The position numbers and the translations under genes were made by a program. A stretch of 64,000 bases of DNA. It comes from Ariolimax columbianus. Taxonomy: Eukaryota; Mollusca; Gastropoda; Stylommatophora; Arionidae. Below are positions 1-11,215 of this stretch, piece after piece (position 1 is the stretch's first letter; each line of letters starts with the position of its first letter). The notes beneath the pieces were generated by a model that was not told where the DNA came from, made no database searches, and saw nothing but the letters and a program-made list of their open reading frames with translations. The stretch covers positions 82,326,666 through 82,390,665 of the forward strand of contig JAVGWX010000005.1 in assembly GCA_036924085.1 (NCBI GenBank). Reading direction: 5' to 3'.

Positions 1-870
1 TTGTACAGAAGCACAATGATGGCGCATCTTCTGTGGAATTTGTTCGGCTTCCCAAATGCAACGAATAAATATAGTCCATTTTTGGACAAGCACTGTGTTC
101 TCTGTTTCGTTAATCTCAGCAGAAAGTGGGACTGACCTAGTAGACTGGACATCGAGTTAGTTACATTTCTGACCTCAGTCTTGCTGGGCTCGGACTCAAA
201 CACCTGATTAATAGTGGCTTGATAGATACTAGCTAAGACTTTTTCGCTGATGACGGACAGGCAGTTGAGGATGGCGCACAATTATCTGCCCAGCGTCCAA
301 AATCGTGACTTTAGCTGTCAATAGCTCCGTGCTTCAGCATTATGTTCATCGCATTGGTGATGGGCTTGAGATGAGAATCAGCGAGCCGTTGGATCTCAAC
401 CAATTTGTCATGGAGCCATGCATCCTGCATCGACACGAGTCTTCGTTGCGCATCCGTACGTATGCAGCCCTTTTAGACGATGAGGAGGGTCTCTTTGGAG
501 TAGTTATAATAGGAGGTTTTTTCATCCAAGATGTTCGTAGAAGCTGTGCTGTTTTCGACGAAAAAGTCATGTGTGTCCCACACACTCTCTTGCAAAGAGT
601 TTGGCCTGCATACCTTAGGAAGGCTCATCTATTTTCCTGAGTTCTTAGTGGGGGGGGTGATATCTGGTCAGCCGACTGTTCAGGTCCGTATGTGCTACAC
701 TATATTGCTTGGAAAAGTTGAGCCTCTTTACAGTTTTCTCATCACCATGGCGACACCTTAGGTGAATGTTACACTTGGAGGAGCCGGTGGTCTGACCATC
801 ACTCATCGTCACACGTGGCTTTAGTCACACGTATGTCTCTTATATCTATTCTTTCGGTGATAACAGTTGA
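1..870 (-). pseudogene. Degenerate LINE-B fragment (endonuclease end to RT start)
   Basis: Read on the minus strand in shifting frames, this stretch follows the same order as the LINE at 61.4-64 kb. It has a WSDHRL remnant of the APE-endonuclease end near 790-830, a MQDAW..KLVEIQRLADSH linker near 390-450, ILD/GRWAD and AILN..SVIS near 230-300, and an IPQ...AIIVLLYK remnant (family form IPQ-x-KDASIVHLYKRK) at the very left edge. There are many frameshifts and stops, so it is a dead copy. The element continues beyond the window on the left. Homology is inferred from motif order and spacing, not from a search. Confidence 0.7.
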
Positions 871-1680
871 GAAAAAGTCACTGATATAGAAGTCGAGTGG
901 GCATCCACAACGTTTTGTTTTGGGCGTTCAGGCGAAACGAGATGTTAGTGATGGATTGGTCAGAAAAGGCACAGAGACTCGGCAATAGTTTGGGAGTTGG
1001 GAGGAGGGGGGGGGTGTGGGTGGGGCGGCGCATTATTAGGATGTGGGCAGGATTAGGGCATCGTGATTCTCGTAGAATCTATCCTTTGCTTTCTAATGGT
1101 TGGTTGTCGTCTAGCCATATTCACGGATCAATAAAGTACACCTCCCCTTGACCCAATGTGAGCGTTAGAGACATTAACATCTTTGGGCAATATAATAGAC
1201 CCTCGAATTAGTTGGGAACTGACGGGGAATCCAACAATGGATTCTCGCCGTTCTTTGCTGGACAGCCACTTCAGAAATACATGTAAGGTAACCAATCCCA
1301 GTCTCCGAAAGCTGACCCTCGTTGAGTAATCGTCACTCGCTAAGGGCAGCCACGAGAGCACGCTCTTTGGTTGAAAGTACTGTCCTTCTTTCCGGCTTGC
1401 TGGCTGCAGTACTGTCATCAGGGTATGTACGCTCCATGCATTGACATTTTAAGAGTCTTCGTATTTCCCACAAATAGTTTGCGGTCATATGATGATGTAA
1501 CTTGTGCTTGAACTTGTGTCAGTAGAGAAACTGACGTTAGCAGCACTCTTTCGTCCCCTGCTGCTCTCAATCTGGTGGCAAGATGTATTCAAGACAAATG
1601 GAGGTACAACGGAGCGGGATTTGTTCCTCCGGGCTTAGTCCAGAAACGTTTCTCATAAACAGGTGTCCCACAAGTCAGAG
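871..1680. other. Unassigned sequence
   Basis: About 0.8 kb with no coherent reading frame, RNA gene or repeat that I can recognise. A G-rich run lies near 1004-1024. Confidence 0.4.
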
Positions 1681-1682
1681 CG

Positions 1683-1758
<76 letters not shown>

Positions 1759-2026
1759 GAAACACCCTAGGCAGACAGAGCAATATAAAAAGAGGGGAGG
1801 GGAGAAAAGGAAAATGACTTTACCGAGAGAGTAGAGACGGTAGAGGAGAGCTAGCAAACATCGAGAGGCAGAGAGAAAGGGCAATAGAAAAAAAGAAAGA
1901 AAGAAAGAAAGAGTGTGTGTGAGAGAGAGAAAGAAAGATAGAGAGAGAGAGAGAAATGTAGGAAACACATTCTTAAGCAGAATGTGATAGAAAAAGAAAG
2001 AAAGCAGGAGTGAGGAATAGAGAAAA

Positions 2027-2072
<46 letters not shown>

Positions 2073-2217
2073 GAGAAAGAAAACGTCCCAAAGAATACAG
2101 AGCGATAGAAAGCGAAAGGCCACGCCCTAAAACAGATATAACGTTAGAGAAAGCTGGAGAGGAAACACCCTAAGGGATACAGATCGACAGAAAGAAGGAG
2201 GGATAGTGAGAGAGAGA

Positions 2218-2248
<31 letters not shown>

Positions 2249-2252
2249 GGAT
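1681..2252. repeat. Compound microsatellite (TA)n then purine-rich (GA)n/(GAAA)n
   Basis: An alternating TA run at about 1683-1725 passes directly into GA repeats. A purine-only style tract with GA and GAAA runs then continues to about 2252, with pure (GA)n blocks near 2030-2068 and 2203-2250. Long open frames here are translation artefacts (Ser/Leu and Tyr/Ile runs). Confidence 0.95.
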
Positions 2253-2649
2253 CGCGGAAACGCCCATACATAGCAATGTGAAGGCCCCGACCGACAATGT
2301 CTGTTACAAGACCAGCCACCAACACGTGTAACACATTATTTCCCAAAGCTTATATTTAGAACGCATTCACCAGCAACATACTCATTATTATATCGATTTG
2401 ACGGTCGCAGCTGTCGCTCTGTACTTGGAATGTACCGAACTATGGCCCTCGCTACAACGTACAGAAGTGCGATAATTCTCGAAAAATAACAATGGTATCA
2501 ATGCTTGTCCAAGCTCTTGCACCCCTTCGAGATTCTTACTCGTTTTTTTCTTTTATCGCGGAACATGGATGTATCTCTTGTATGTGGACAAAGAAGATAC
2601 AATTAATGGCAGTTCTTTGTTTAGATTAGGTTTCATGGCTTAGTTGTTT
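2253..2649. other. Unassigned sequence
   Basis: About 0.4 kb between the purine tract and a SINE C copy. No feature is recognised. Confidence 0.4.
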
Positions 2650-2995
2650 TGGTTGATGTTGTTTCGAATGCCCACAATGAGTAGGTTACTCTTATGTGCG
2701 CCCTGAAAAAGGCGTTAAGTGGCGGGTTGCAGTAGCTTTCCTAACATCCCTAACGTGCTGCTGAAGGTGGGCCGGGATCTTCCAGGCGGTTGTGCTATGC
2801 CTGGCCTCATCTGCGTCTCGCTCACTACTACGGAGATCACGTCGAACTTCAACTTGTTAGCCAGACTGTTGTCCTGCCCGTTTCTAGGACGACGAACGAG
2901 GAGGTCAGGTGAGGGTCTTGGCCAGTAAATTTCTCCTGACCCTGGCTAACATTCTCTGATCAGTGTGTTTTGTCTGACCAGACGTTAGCCTCATT
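2650..2995. mobile_element. Interspersed repeat SINE C, copy 1
   Basis: About 340 bp that recurs at 22840-23200 and 38621-38966 in the same orientation. Shared blocks are TGCCCACAATGAGTAGGTTA at the start, a TTAAGTGGCGGGTTGCAGTA-like block, a TGTGCTATGCCTGGC block, a CACTACTAC block, and TCTGATCAGT...TTGTCTGACCAG at the end. Two copies begin with a (TTG)n run, which would be an (CAA)n tail if the element reads on the minus strand. No A or B box is obvious, so SINE is a working label; a short non-autonomous element of another kind is possible. Confidence 0.75.
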
Positions 2996-3470
2996 GTCCT
3001 AGTTTTCATGGTGAAGTGTTATTAGTGACAGACAACAGTTTTAGGCCTAGGTGTTAAATATGCCATGAGAAGCAAGGGAAGTTACCTTAATACGGCACAC
3101 TATGGAAATTGACAAATGTTAACGTTAATTGTGGACACCTAACACTCCCCCTCTCCCCTTCCTTCATGTTTTATTGGGTCATGGACTCTGATATAATCAA
3201 TGCAGATTTGTTTGAAGGGTTAAAGGACAAGCCGTCCCAACAAGGAACGTTAGACATTAATAAGCAACAATAAATAATCCGAGTAGTGGACGTCAAGTTT
3301 TGTGTACGATCTGCCTAAGTAATTATAACAGTAAAAAATTTAGTAATGAGATACCTTTTGGGAGGGGATGGGGGAGCTGAAATGGATTCATGTTGTTTGG
3401 GAAACAGTCGGAATTGAATATACATCTAAGGCGCCGGGATAGACAGGGGATAAAATATATAAGTGGACAG
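2996..3470. other. Unassigned sequence
   Basis: No gene or repeat recognised. Confidence 0.4.
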
Positions 3471-3790
3471 AGAGGAAAATAAAGAGACAGACACAGACAG
3501 AGAGACAAATAGATTGACAGGCACAGAGTGATAAAAAGAGAAGCACAGAAAGACAAATTAAGAAACAGGCACAGACAGAGCTACACATAGAACGACTAGC
3601 ACAGACAGAGAGATAAATGGAGGGGCATGCTATTACACGAAGAGAAAAAAAGAGAGAGACACGCACATATAGACATATGAATAAAGAGACAATCACAGAC
3701 ATATAGACAAATAGAGTGGCAGGAAAATACAGAGAGACAAATAGTGAGAGTGTCACAGGCAGAGAGACAAATAGTGAGAGTGTCACAAGC
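3471..3790. repeat. Degenerate purine-rich tandem repeat
   Basis: Loose repeats of AGAGACA/ACAGACAG elements. The last units are clear, with a roughly 34-bp repeat ACAAATAGTGAGAGTGTCAC seen twice between 3737 and 3790. It ends where the LINE RNase H fragment begins. Confidence 0.7.
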
Positions 3791-3791
3791 A

Positions 3792-5261
3792 GAGAATGTG
3801 CAGCAACGAGGATACTTATTAGCCAAAAATACAAGAAAATCGGTCATTATAGCAGACTACAGGAGCGTACTCAAAGCCATCTCAAGCCCCAAACACGATA
3901 GACTCTAGGAGCGTACTCCAAGCCATCTCAAGCCCCAAACACGATAGACTAAGAGCGTACTCCAAGCCATCTCAAGCCCAAACACGATAGATTCTAGGAG
4001 CGTACTCAAACCAACCTCAAGCCCCAAATATGATAGATTCTAGGAGTGTACTCCAAGCCATCTCAAGCACCAAATATGATAGATGCTAGGAGCGTACTCA
4101 AAGCCATCTCAAGCCCCAAATATGATAGACTCTAGGAGCGTACTCCAAGCCATCTCAAGCCTCAAACACGATAGACTAAGAGCGTACTCCAAGCCATCTC
4201 AAGCCCCAAATATGATAGATTCTAGGAGCGTACTCAAAGCCATCTCAAGCCCCAAATATGAAAGATTCTAGGAGCGTACTCCAAGCCATCTCAAGCCTCA
4301 AAGACGATAGACTCTAGGAGCGTACTCCAAGCCATCTCACGCCTCAAACACGATAGACTCCAGGAGCGTACTCCAAGCCATCTCAAGCCTCAAACACGAT
4401 AGACTCTAGGAGCGTATTCCAAGCCATCTCAAGTCTCAAACACGATAGAGTCTAGGAGCGTACTCCAAGCCATCTCAAGCCCCAAACACGATAGACTAAG
4501 AGCGTACTCAAAGCCATCTCACGCCTCAAACACGATATACTCTAGGAGCGTACTCCAAGCCATCTCAAGCCCCAAACACGATAGAGTCTAGGAGCGTACT
4601 CCAAGCGATCTCAAGCCCCAAACACGATAGAGTCTAGGAGCGTACTCCAAGCCATCTCAAGCCCCAAACACGATAGAGTCTAGGAGCGTACTCCAAGCCA
4701 TCTCACGCCTCAAACACGATAAGATCCTCACACGAAATCAAATATAACATCAGGCTGCTGTTCAAAGAAACACAACAAGTCCTACGGTGGATTCCCGCAT
4801 ACTGTGGGATCTTTGGAAACGATAAAGCAGATGAGCTCGCAAATTGTGGAAGTGGCTGTACACAGAATCACCATCCCAGAACTATAAATAAGCAATGACA
4901 CTCATCAAACGATTCGTGATGACGGAATGGCGAGACCAGCATGAAGAATACAAGCCAGAAAATGACAACAGGGACATTCTTAGCAACAATGGGCAGACAA
5001 AGATCTTCAAACTCAGAATAGGACATTGCGGACTCAAGGCCTACCACCACAAAATGGGTCTTAGAGACACCACGACTTGCAATTTGTGAGCACCCAAGCA
5101 AATTCCAGAACGTATCTTGCAGGACCGCTCTACTTAGTCAGATAAAAGAGAGGCAGTCTAACCCGGAGAAGCGACCATGCTCGAAAAGTTGTGGGGAACG
5201 AGCGAAGACCTTAGAACAAGTCTCCAACGTGAACCTCATCGTGCTAGAAGCTTAACATCAG

Positions 5262-5262
<1 letters not shown>
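3792..5262 (+). pseudogene. LINE-F RNase H fragment containing an internal minisatellite
   Basis: The 3' end of an RNase H-bearing non-LTR retrotransposon. From 3792 the frame reads toward VIIADYRSVLKAIS, the block with the second catalytic Asp. It is then interrupted by a tandem array (3863-4722) built from that same block. After the array it continues as EIKYNIRLLFKETQQ and VLRWIPAYCGIFGNDKADELA, the conserved W-I-P-x-H/Y-C-G and G-N-x-x-A-D-x-L-A blocks, with the last catalytic Asp in KADELA. It then degrades through an LRIGHCGLK block and a KLWG/SEDL-like C-terminus. It ends in a GAA-rich tail from about 5262. Stops and frameshifts show that it is dead. Confidence 0.8.
3863..4722 (+). repeat. 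46-bp minisatellite derived from LINE RNase H codons
   Basis: About 18-19 units, mostly 46 bp with some 44-bp variants that lose bases after GACT. One unit equals 15 codons reading DSRSVLQAISSLKHD plus one extra base, so the frame shifts at each unit. The first and last units join in frame or near frame to the flanking RNase H sequence, which marks the array as an in-place expansion of LINE coding DNA. Units differ at a few sites (CCC/CTC, AATATG/AACACG). Confidence 0.95.
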
Positions 5263-5664
<402 letters not shown>

Positions 5665-5689
5665 TCGAGCATCTGGGGCACCTTGCTGA

Positions 5690-6295
5690 TGGATTGGGTC
5701 CCTACATCTAGTGGGCGAGTGTCGGGGTACATGACCTTGTCTTCGGTCCCCCATCGACAGGAATTGCTATTTATGATGGGCATGTCGTTTCCACTGGGGA
5801 AATCGTTTGTCTGGGCATTTGATAGTCCGCCAACGCTCAGGCCACATTTGATATCATTCAAAGAGTCGGTATGGTTGTCGTCTCAATTAGCACTCTGCAT
5901 CAGGTCTGTAGCTGGTAGAGGCTTTCACTGAAGGCCAAGCTACAAAATTGCACGACCTATGTCGTCCCTTTCCTGCTGTACGGTTACGAAGCCTGGACTA
6001 TTATGCAGGGCGATCAGATCCGCATTGAAACTTTTCACATGCACTGCTAGTTGCGAATTCTTATGATCCATTAATATAACTTGGTATAAAACGGCGAAGT
6101 CATCTAACGGATAGACCTCGAGAGCATACTCGCCATGCTGAACTACCGCCGTTTGAATCTATTGCTTGGACATGTGGACCGCTTTCTTAGGGCAGGCCAG
6201 GACGATTAAGAATAGGAAGAGGTCCTCTCCATCATGGTCTCGCTCCCGAAATCTTCCGTAGCTGTCCGCAGACGTCCGGGCACCAACTGATGTTT
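5690..6295 (+). pseudogene. Degenerate LINE RT C-terminal fragment
   Basis: The translated pieces follow the order of the post-palm RT region of many animal LINEs: TFDIIQRVGM..VSISTLHQV, then LSLKAKLQ, TYVVPFLLYGYEAWTI, RIETFHMHC..RIL, and LLGHVDR. The LLYGxExWT and FHMxC..RIL blocks are typical of this position. Several stops and frame changes are present. The family differs from LINE-A and LINE-B. Confidence 0.7.
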
Positions 6296-6675
6296 AATTC
6301 AGATATAAAAGATAGCGTGCTCATTGCATGCTGCCTGGGGCTCAACCACTCATCGGGATTATGGACGGTTGTCGCAACGAGCGTTCTGTCACCTAAGTGG
6401 ACTACCCACATACCTACTACCCCCCCCCCCCCCCCATTTTTATTGAACCAATATTGTGCGTAATTTGGTTGTTGATCTGAATGCTATGTATCTACACCTG
6501 ATAAACACCTTGGCCTCTTCATCGATTGTACTTATATAAGTTTAATTCCCCCTTCATTTGACAATCTGTCAGCCTCTTCATCGTCAAGAATGTTCCAATG
6601 AGAGGGTATCCACTGTATCGCAACTCTCATGAACTGAGGAAATAGTTTATAGAGTGCTACTCTTAGTTTCTTAGT
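6296..6675. other. Unassigned sequence with poly-C run
   Basis: No gene seen. A pure C run lies at about 6420-6436. Confidence 0.4.
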
Positions 6676-6855
6676 GCATCATGTAGCCTAGTCGACAGTG
6701 AGCTGGCTTGCTAGACTGGGATTACATCGTGCCAGGGTTCGAATTAACGAATGGACAACAAATTAATCCCGGCCGTGGTTCGTACATGGTACGTTCCCTC
6801 CTCCAGTTGACCCATCTGTAAACGAGTTGGTCTTCCAGCCCGAACAATCATATCT
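6676..6855 (+). mobile_element. Possible tRNA-like SINE fragment
   Basis: Contains CCAGGGTTCGAATTA, a B-box-like block near 6732, and ends with CCAGTTGACCCATCTGTAAACG. The same tail (GGTTGACCCAAATGTAAATG) closes the SINE at 46833-46905, so the two probably share a 3' body. The A box is weak. Confidence 0.4.
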
Positions 6856-6959
6856 ACTTCCAGTAGTTTGTGATGTTTGTCTCTCGGTGTTGCGTCTGCC
6901 AAGTCACTAGGGCTGCTCTTTCACATTATAATATTAACGTCTCCATATGTTGCATTTTC

Positions 6960-7550
6960 TTTCATTTGATTTTACTCCCTCTATATTTGGCTAATATATT
7001 TACCTTCTTCTCAACTCCATCATTTGATTTTACTCCCTCCATATTTGGATAATCTATTTACCCTCTTCTCAACTCTTTTATTTGATTTTTATTTGCCCAT
7101 ATTTGGCTAATCTATCTACTATCTGTCCGTGGGGAAGTGGTTAAGCCGTAGACCTCGTGATCAGGTGGTGTGGGTTCGACTCCGGACTCCGCCGTTTTTT
7201 CTTATGGGTGCTTGATGCAGAGTCTCCTGCATCTCGTAGTCACCCCATAGTGGTCTTGTCCTTGACTTGCCACTGGGGTCGAGCGGCTCGAGACGAGAGA
7301 GAGTGAGGATAAAAGGTAGCGCAGTTAATCCTTACTAAAAAATAGCGCTAGAAAATTAATTATGCCATCATCGTCTACGATGGACTGCGGCCCTTGCCTT
7401 TGCCGTTATCTTCTCTTTTCTCTACTCCATAATTTGGCTTTTATTCCCCAACCTTTGACTAATCTACCTACCCTCTTCTCAACTCCATTATTTCATTTTT
7501 ATTCTTCCCGTTTCACTAATTATCAACTCTTTACTCAACTACATCATTTT
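6960..7550. repeat. 58-bp tandem repeat split by a SINE
   Basis: CATTTGATTTTACTCCCTC..ATATTTGG blocks recur at 58-bp spacing (6963, 7021, with a diverged unit near 7080). They resume on the far side of the SINE at about 7418-7545 (AATTTGGCTTTTATTCCCC..., CATTATTTCATTTTTATTC). The SINE therefore entered a pre-existing short array. Confidence 0.65.
7130..7345 (+). mobile_element. tRNA-derived SINE E
   Basis: GTGGTTAAGCCGTAGACC fits a Pol III A box and GGGTTCGACTCC a B box at the usual spacing. A non-tRNA body follows, with CTCCTGCATCTCGTAGTCACC and GGGTCGAGCGGCTCGAGACGAG, ending near CTAAAAAATAGCGC. It lies inside a 58-bp tandem array. A functional tRNA is unlikely because the anticodon arm and acceptor pairing are not tRNA-like. 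Confidence 0.75.
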
Positions 7551-7667
7551 ACAGGGACCATGAAATCAATGTGTTTTTACGTTATTGAGTTCGTCTAGTC
7601 TCCGTGAGTGTTTCTATCCATTTCGTTGTTGATATGAATTCTTTTGGCCCTTAAAGCCGATAGGCAA

Positions 7668-7920
7668 TCTACAAGCAAATGTGTGTTCTTTCAGACGTGT
7701 TATGTTGTACCAAAAATCTGGCACAAATCTACAAGCAAATGTTTGTTCTTTCAGACGTGTTATGTTGTACCAAAAATCTGGCACAAATCTACAAGCAAAT
7801 GTTTGTTCTTTCAGACGTGTCATGTTGTACCAAAATCTGGCACAAATCTACAAGCAAATGTTTGTTCTTTCAGACGTGTTATGTTGTACCAAAAACTGGT
7901 ACAAATCTACAAGCAAATCG
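7668..7920. repeat. 60-bp minisatellite, about 4 units
   Basis: The unit GGCACAAATCTACAAGCAAA + TGTTTGTTCTTTCAGACGTG + TTATGTTGTACCAAAAATCT is repeated with exact 60-bp spacing and few differences. Sixty is a multiple of three and the unit lacks stops, so all three forward frames stay open. These frames are not evidence of a gene. Confidence 0.95.
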
Positions 7921-8340
7921 TTTCAAATTCGATAAATACTCGAGCTGCATAGATTTATAACATTGTAGCAGATGTCATTTTGTATACGTATGTCAGCATT
8001 GTCACCTGATTTGAGGTCAATAATTGGCATTTAAAACTGACATAGGAGAGGTTCAACATTGCAGTAAAATGGATTTTTGAAACAACTTTAATTCATCTGC
8101 TCTTAAATCATGTGGCGTCTGCCACTATTACGGACATTTTCAAATCCCGAAATCACACTAGCTTGGCGTAAAGGGGGAGCATGCAAGCTGACAGGGACGC
8201 TACGTATCAAGTATAGAGCGTCGTTAAGAAATTATTAAGGGAAACAATAAACAATTTTTTTTTTTAACTTTTTAAAATCTTGTTGACGGGCAGATAAATT
8301 CGTGTGACTGGCCATATGTTGCTGCGGACCGTAATTTGGG
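7921..8340. other. Unassigned sequence
   Basis: No gene or repeat recognised apart from a T run near 8257. Confidence 0.4.
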
Positions 8341-8344
8341 GACC

Positions 8345-8950
8345 TCTTAGACTTAGTCAGCATGAATGGACACCATAGATAGAATCTTGTGAAGGCCCGG
8401 ACAAGTGCCGCGGATTATAGTTTGAGATTACTTGTCTTCATCAGCAGGCATGAATGGACACCATAGATATAATCTTTTGACGGGCCGGATGTCGATTACG
8501 GGCCATAGTTTTGAGATTACTAGTCTTACTCAACATAAATGGGCACCTTAGATATAATCTTTCGACGGGCCGGATGTCGATTACGGGCCATAGTTTTGAG
8601 ATTACTAGTCTTACTCAACATAAATGGGCACCTTAGATATAATCTTTCGACGGGCCGGATGTCGATTACGGGCCATAGTTTTGAGATTACTAGTCTTACT
8701 CAACATAAATGGGCACCTTAGATATAATTTTTTGACTGGCCGGATGTCGATTACGGACCATAGTTTGGAGATTACTAGTCTTAACCAGCATGCATAAATG
8801 GGCACCATAGATAGAATCTCATTACGGACCGGATGTGGGTTGCAGACCAAAGTTTGGATATTACTAGTCTTACTCAACATGAATGGAAACCATAAATAGA
8901 ATCTTTTGACGGGCTGGATGTGCGCCGCTGGCCATAGTTTGAAGACCCCT
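8345..8950. repeat. 85-bp satellite, array 1 (about 7 units)
   Basis: Units begin ATAAATGGGCACCTTAGATA or ATGAATGGACACCATAGATA and contain GACGGGCCGGATGTCGATTA, then TAGTTT(T/G)GAGATTACTAGTC. Spacing is exactly 85 bp in the central units (8531, 8616, 8701) and drifts at the ends. A second, smaller array of the same family lies at 11055-11215. Confidence 0.9.
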
Positions 8951-9671
8951 AATATAATAGTGTTTTCAATCTTGGCCACATTGACCAGTTAACCTATATG
9001 TAAAAGGGATACGCTTCTCTTTACTATTATTTCATTTACACTCTTCTGTGATGTATCTACCTTCTTCCTGCTATTTTTCACACATAACATCAACATAGAA
9101 CGCACTAAAATGTATATGGATAATACAGCACAAGATAATTTGTTTATTTCAAATCTAGTCATTTACAACATTATCAAAACTAAACTAAATATAACCAAGT
9201 CTTTCTAAGTCAGAAGGTGTCAGTATGACCTGGCTAGAACGCCTGGATCTATATTCCGGTTCTGTCGTCTTCAATCCTATGCTTCTTAGATTATCTGCAC
9301 ATTTCATTTATACTTAATCTATTTAAACCTTGTTCTACAGTTGATAGTTGTTCTACTATCTGAATTCGTGGTGACGTGGATCAATCGGCAGTTGGTGATG
9401 AAGTTAATCTCTGGCGGTTGCCGTCCCTGCGCTGTGGAACAAATGCTTCTTACCAAGTCTGTGGGTGTGCTCCCTGCGGAGTTTTATGGTACACGTCACT
9501 ATTGACCCGGTCGTTGGAATTGTATCAACTTTGACACGGTCTTCTGGAATGTATCCCTGGGTTCATCACATGCTTTTGCGACAAAGAATCTGACACGGCC
9601 TTCAGGATTGTATCCCAGGTGTTTGCAACACTTTTATCGTCCAGACAAAGAATATCACTCGAAGTGATCAT
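8951..9671. other. Unassigned sequence with a weak local duplication
   Basis: AT-rich to about 9350. Between 9520 and 9655 a roughly 70-bp segment (GACACGGTCTTCTGGAATGT, GCGACAAAGAATC) is imperfectly repeated. No gene seen. Confidence 0.4.
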
Positions 9672-9681
9672 ATTTCTTTTT

Positions 9682-10413
9682 TACACAAGCAATTTCAGAG
9701 CGGAGGCAGAGGCACTGAGGGCGGCAGTGGAAGAAATGGTGACACACAGTGAAAATGAGAGCCATATAGTCCTGCTGACAGATGCTCTCGACGTAGTCAC
9801 AGCGCTAAAAAGCCAGAAAAACACTGAGCTTAATGACTTAAGAACAGCACTCTGTCAACTATGCCAGCAGTCCGCACCAAAAAGGGTAGTGGTACAGTGG
9901 GTCCCATCACACTGCGACATCCAAGGCAACGAGGAGGCAGACAGACTGGCAAAAGAAGGCGAAAGACTACCACAAACAGATACTAGTATGACATACGAAG
10001 AGTCAAAACGGCTTATTAAAGCCAGATAAATGACCAAATGGGAAACCGAACATACTGGTTACACCAAAAACGATGCATATTACCAGTTGAACAGAAGAGA
10101 GCAGGTCGTTGTCTTCAGACTTCGCACTGGCCACAATAGACTGAGGTACCACCTATTCAACAAATTGAAGATAGGTGGAACCGACGAATGCCCGTGTGGT
10201 ACCGGGAAAATGACCGCTGAACATCTGCTGCAGAACTGCCCGACATACGAGGATCAGAGAGAGCAGATTTGGCCATCACCAGTGGAACCACAAGACAAGC
10301 TCTATGGCAGTGTCGACAGCCTCAGGATGACCGCCGCTTTTTTCGAAAAAATAATGGTTACTGTCTGACTGCGTACGAAGAAGAAGAAGAAGAAGAAGAA
10401 GAAGAAGAAGAAG
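9682..10413 (+). pseudogene. LINE-A copy 1: 5'-truncated RNase H end with (GAA)n tail
   Basis: Starts inside the RNase H domain at TACACAAGCAATTTCAGAGC. It keeps NFRAEAEALRAAVEEM (catalytic Glu), LLTDALDVVTAL (Asp), WVPSHCDIQGNEEADRLAKEG (Asp), then the LINE-A C-terminal block with RLRTGHNRLRYHLFNKL and a Cys-rich CPCGTGKMTAEHLLQNCP motif. A TAC to TAA change at about 10027-10029 stops the frame (KAR*MTKW). The tail is (GAA)n at 10376-10413. An imperfect 10-bp direct repeat flanks it, ATTTCTTTTT at 9672-9681 and ATTTATTTTT at 10414-10423. Confidence 0.9.
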
Positions 10414-10423
10414 ATTTATTTTT

Positions 10424-11050
10424 GCTTTCACTGTTATGGATGAGCCACCATTCACCCCAATTGGCATAAGGGCAATTGCCCTGGAGCATAGTGGGTTAGC
10501 ATTATATCGAGCTAACTCTGTCTCAAACTAGCATTACTTCTACTTTTTATTTAAATCTTATCGCCTCTCTAAACAACATGGCCGATGATCACGAGGTACC
10601 TTTGTCCTATCTCCCTTGACCGGGCAGCAGTTATTGCCGTTCTCTTGAAAGCAATACTTGTCAGTTTTTCTAGTTCCTCCCTCCTGAAGTCCTAATAACT
10701 TCATAGGTTATCATGTTACCCTCTCAATCTAAATGTGACAGCCTGACATCAACTTACGTGTCGCTCAATGGTTATACTCCCTTTTTTATGACTAGTTAAT
10801 ATACCAGTTGGCCTGGACCAGTACCACTACTATCTTTGATAACAGTCTGCAAATCACTACAGAAGACATGTCTTCCCATGCTCGAGTTGCTACTCAAAAC
10901 TCTGCCTTAACAATGAATACACGTTGTGCGTGACCTTTGTTTGAACTGTGCATACTTTAGTTGAAATATCCTATTATTTTCCTAATTATTTTCTATTCTC
11001 AAAGAATATGTTGCTAGCCGCAACTCCTCTGCTCTCTATTATTCTAATCG
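10424..11050. other. Unassigned sequence
   Basis: No gene or repeat recognised. Confidence 0.4.
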
Positions 11051-11054
11051 TATT

Positions 11055-11215
11055 CGGTATGAATGAACACCATAGATACAATCTTGTGACGGCCTGATGT
11101 GGGCTGCGGACCGTAGTTTGGAGTCCCCTAGTCTTAGCGTGAACGGATGTGGGCTGCGGACCGTAGTTTGGAGTCCCCTAGTCTTAGCGTGAACGGACAC
11201 GACATATAAAATCCT
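11055..11215. repeat. 85-bp satellite, array 2 (short)
   Basis: Contains ATGAATGAACACCATAGATA, then GATGTGGGCTGCGGACCGTA and GTTTGGAGTCCCCTAGTCTT. The last part is duplicated at about 61-bp spacing. It is the same family as 8345-8950 but with an internally deleted second unit. Confidence 0.8.

Noticed and set aside
305..640. 111-codon plus-strand frame as a host gene
   Set aside because: It is antisense to recognisable LINE-B motifs and has no family resemblance of its own.
9619..10368. Host RNase H-like gene
   Set aside because: The Cys-rich C-terminus, (GAA)n tail and near-identical copies elsewhere show that it is a LINE-A 3' end with a stop codon.
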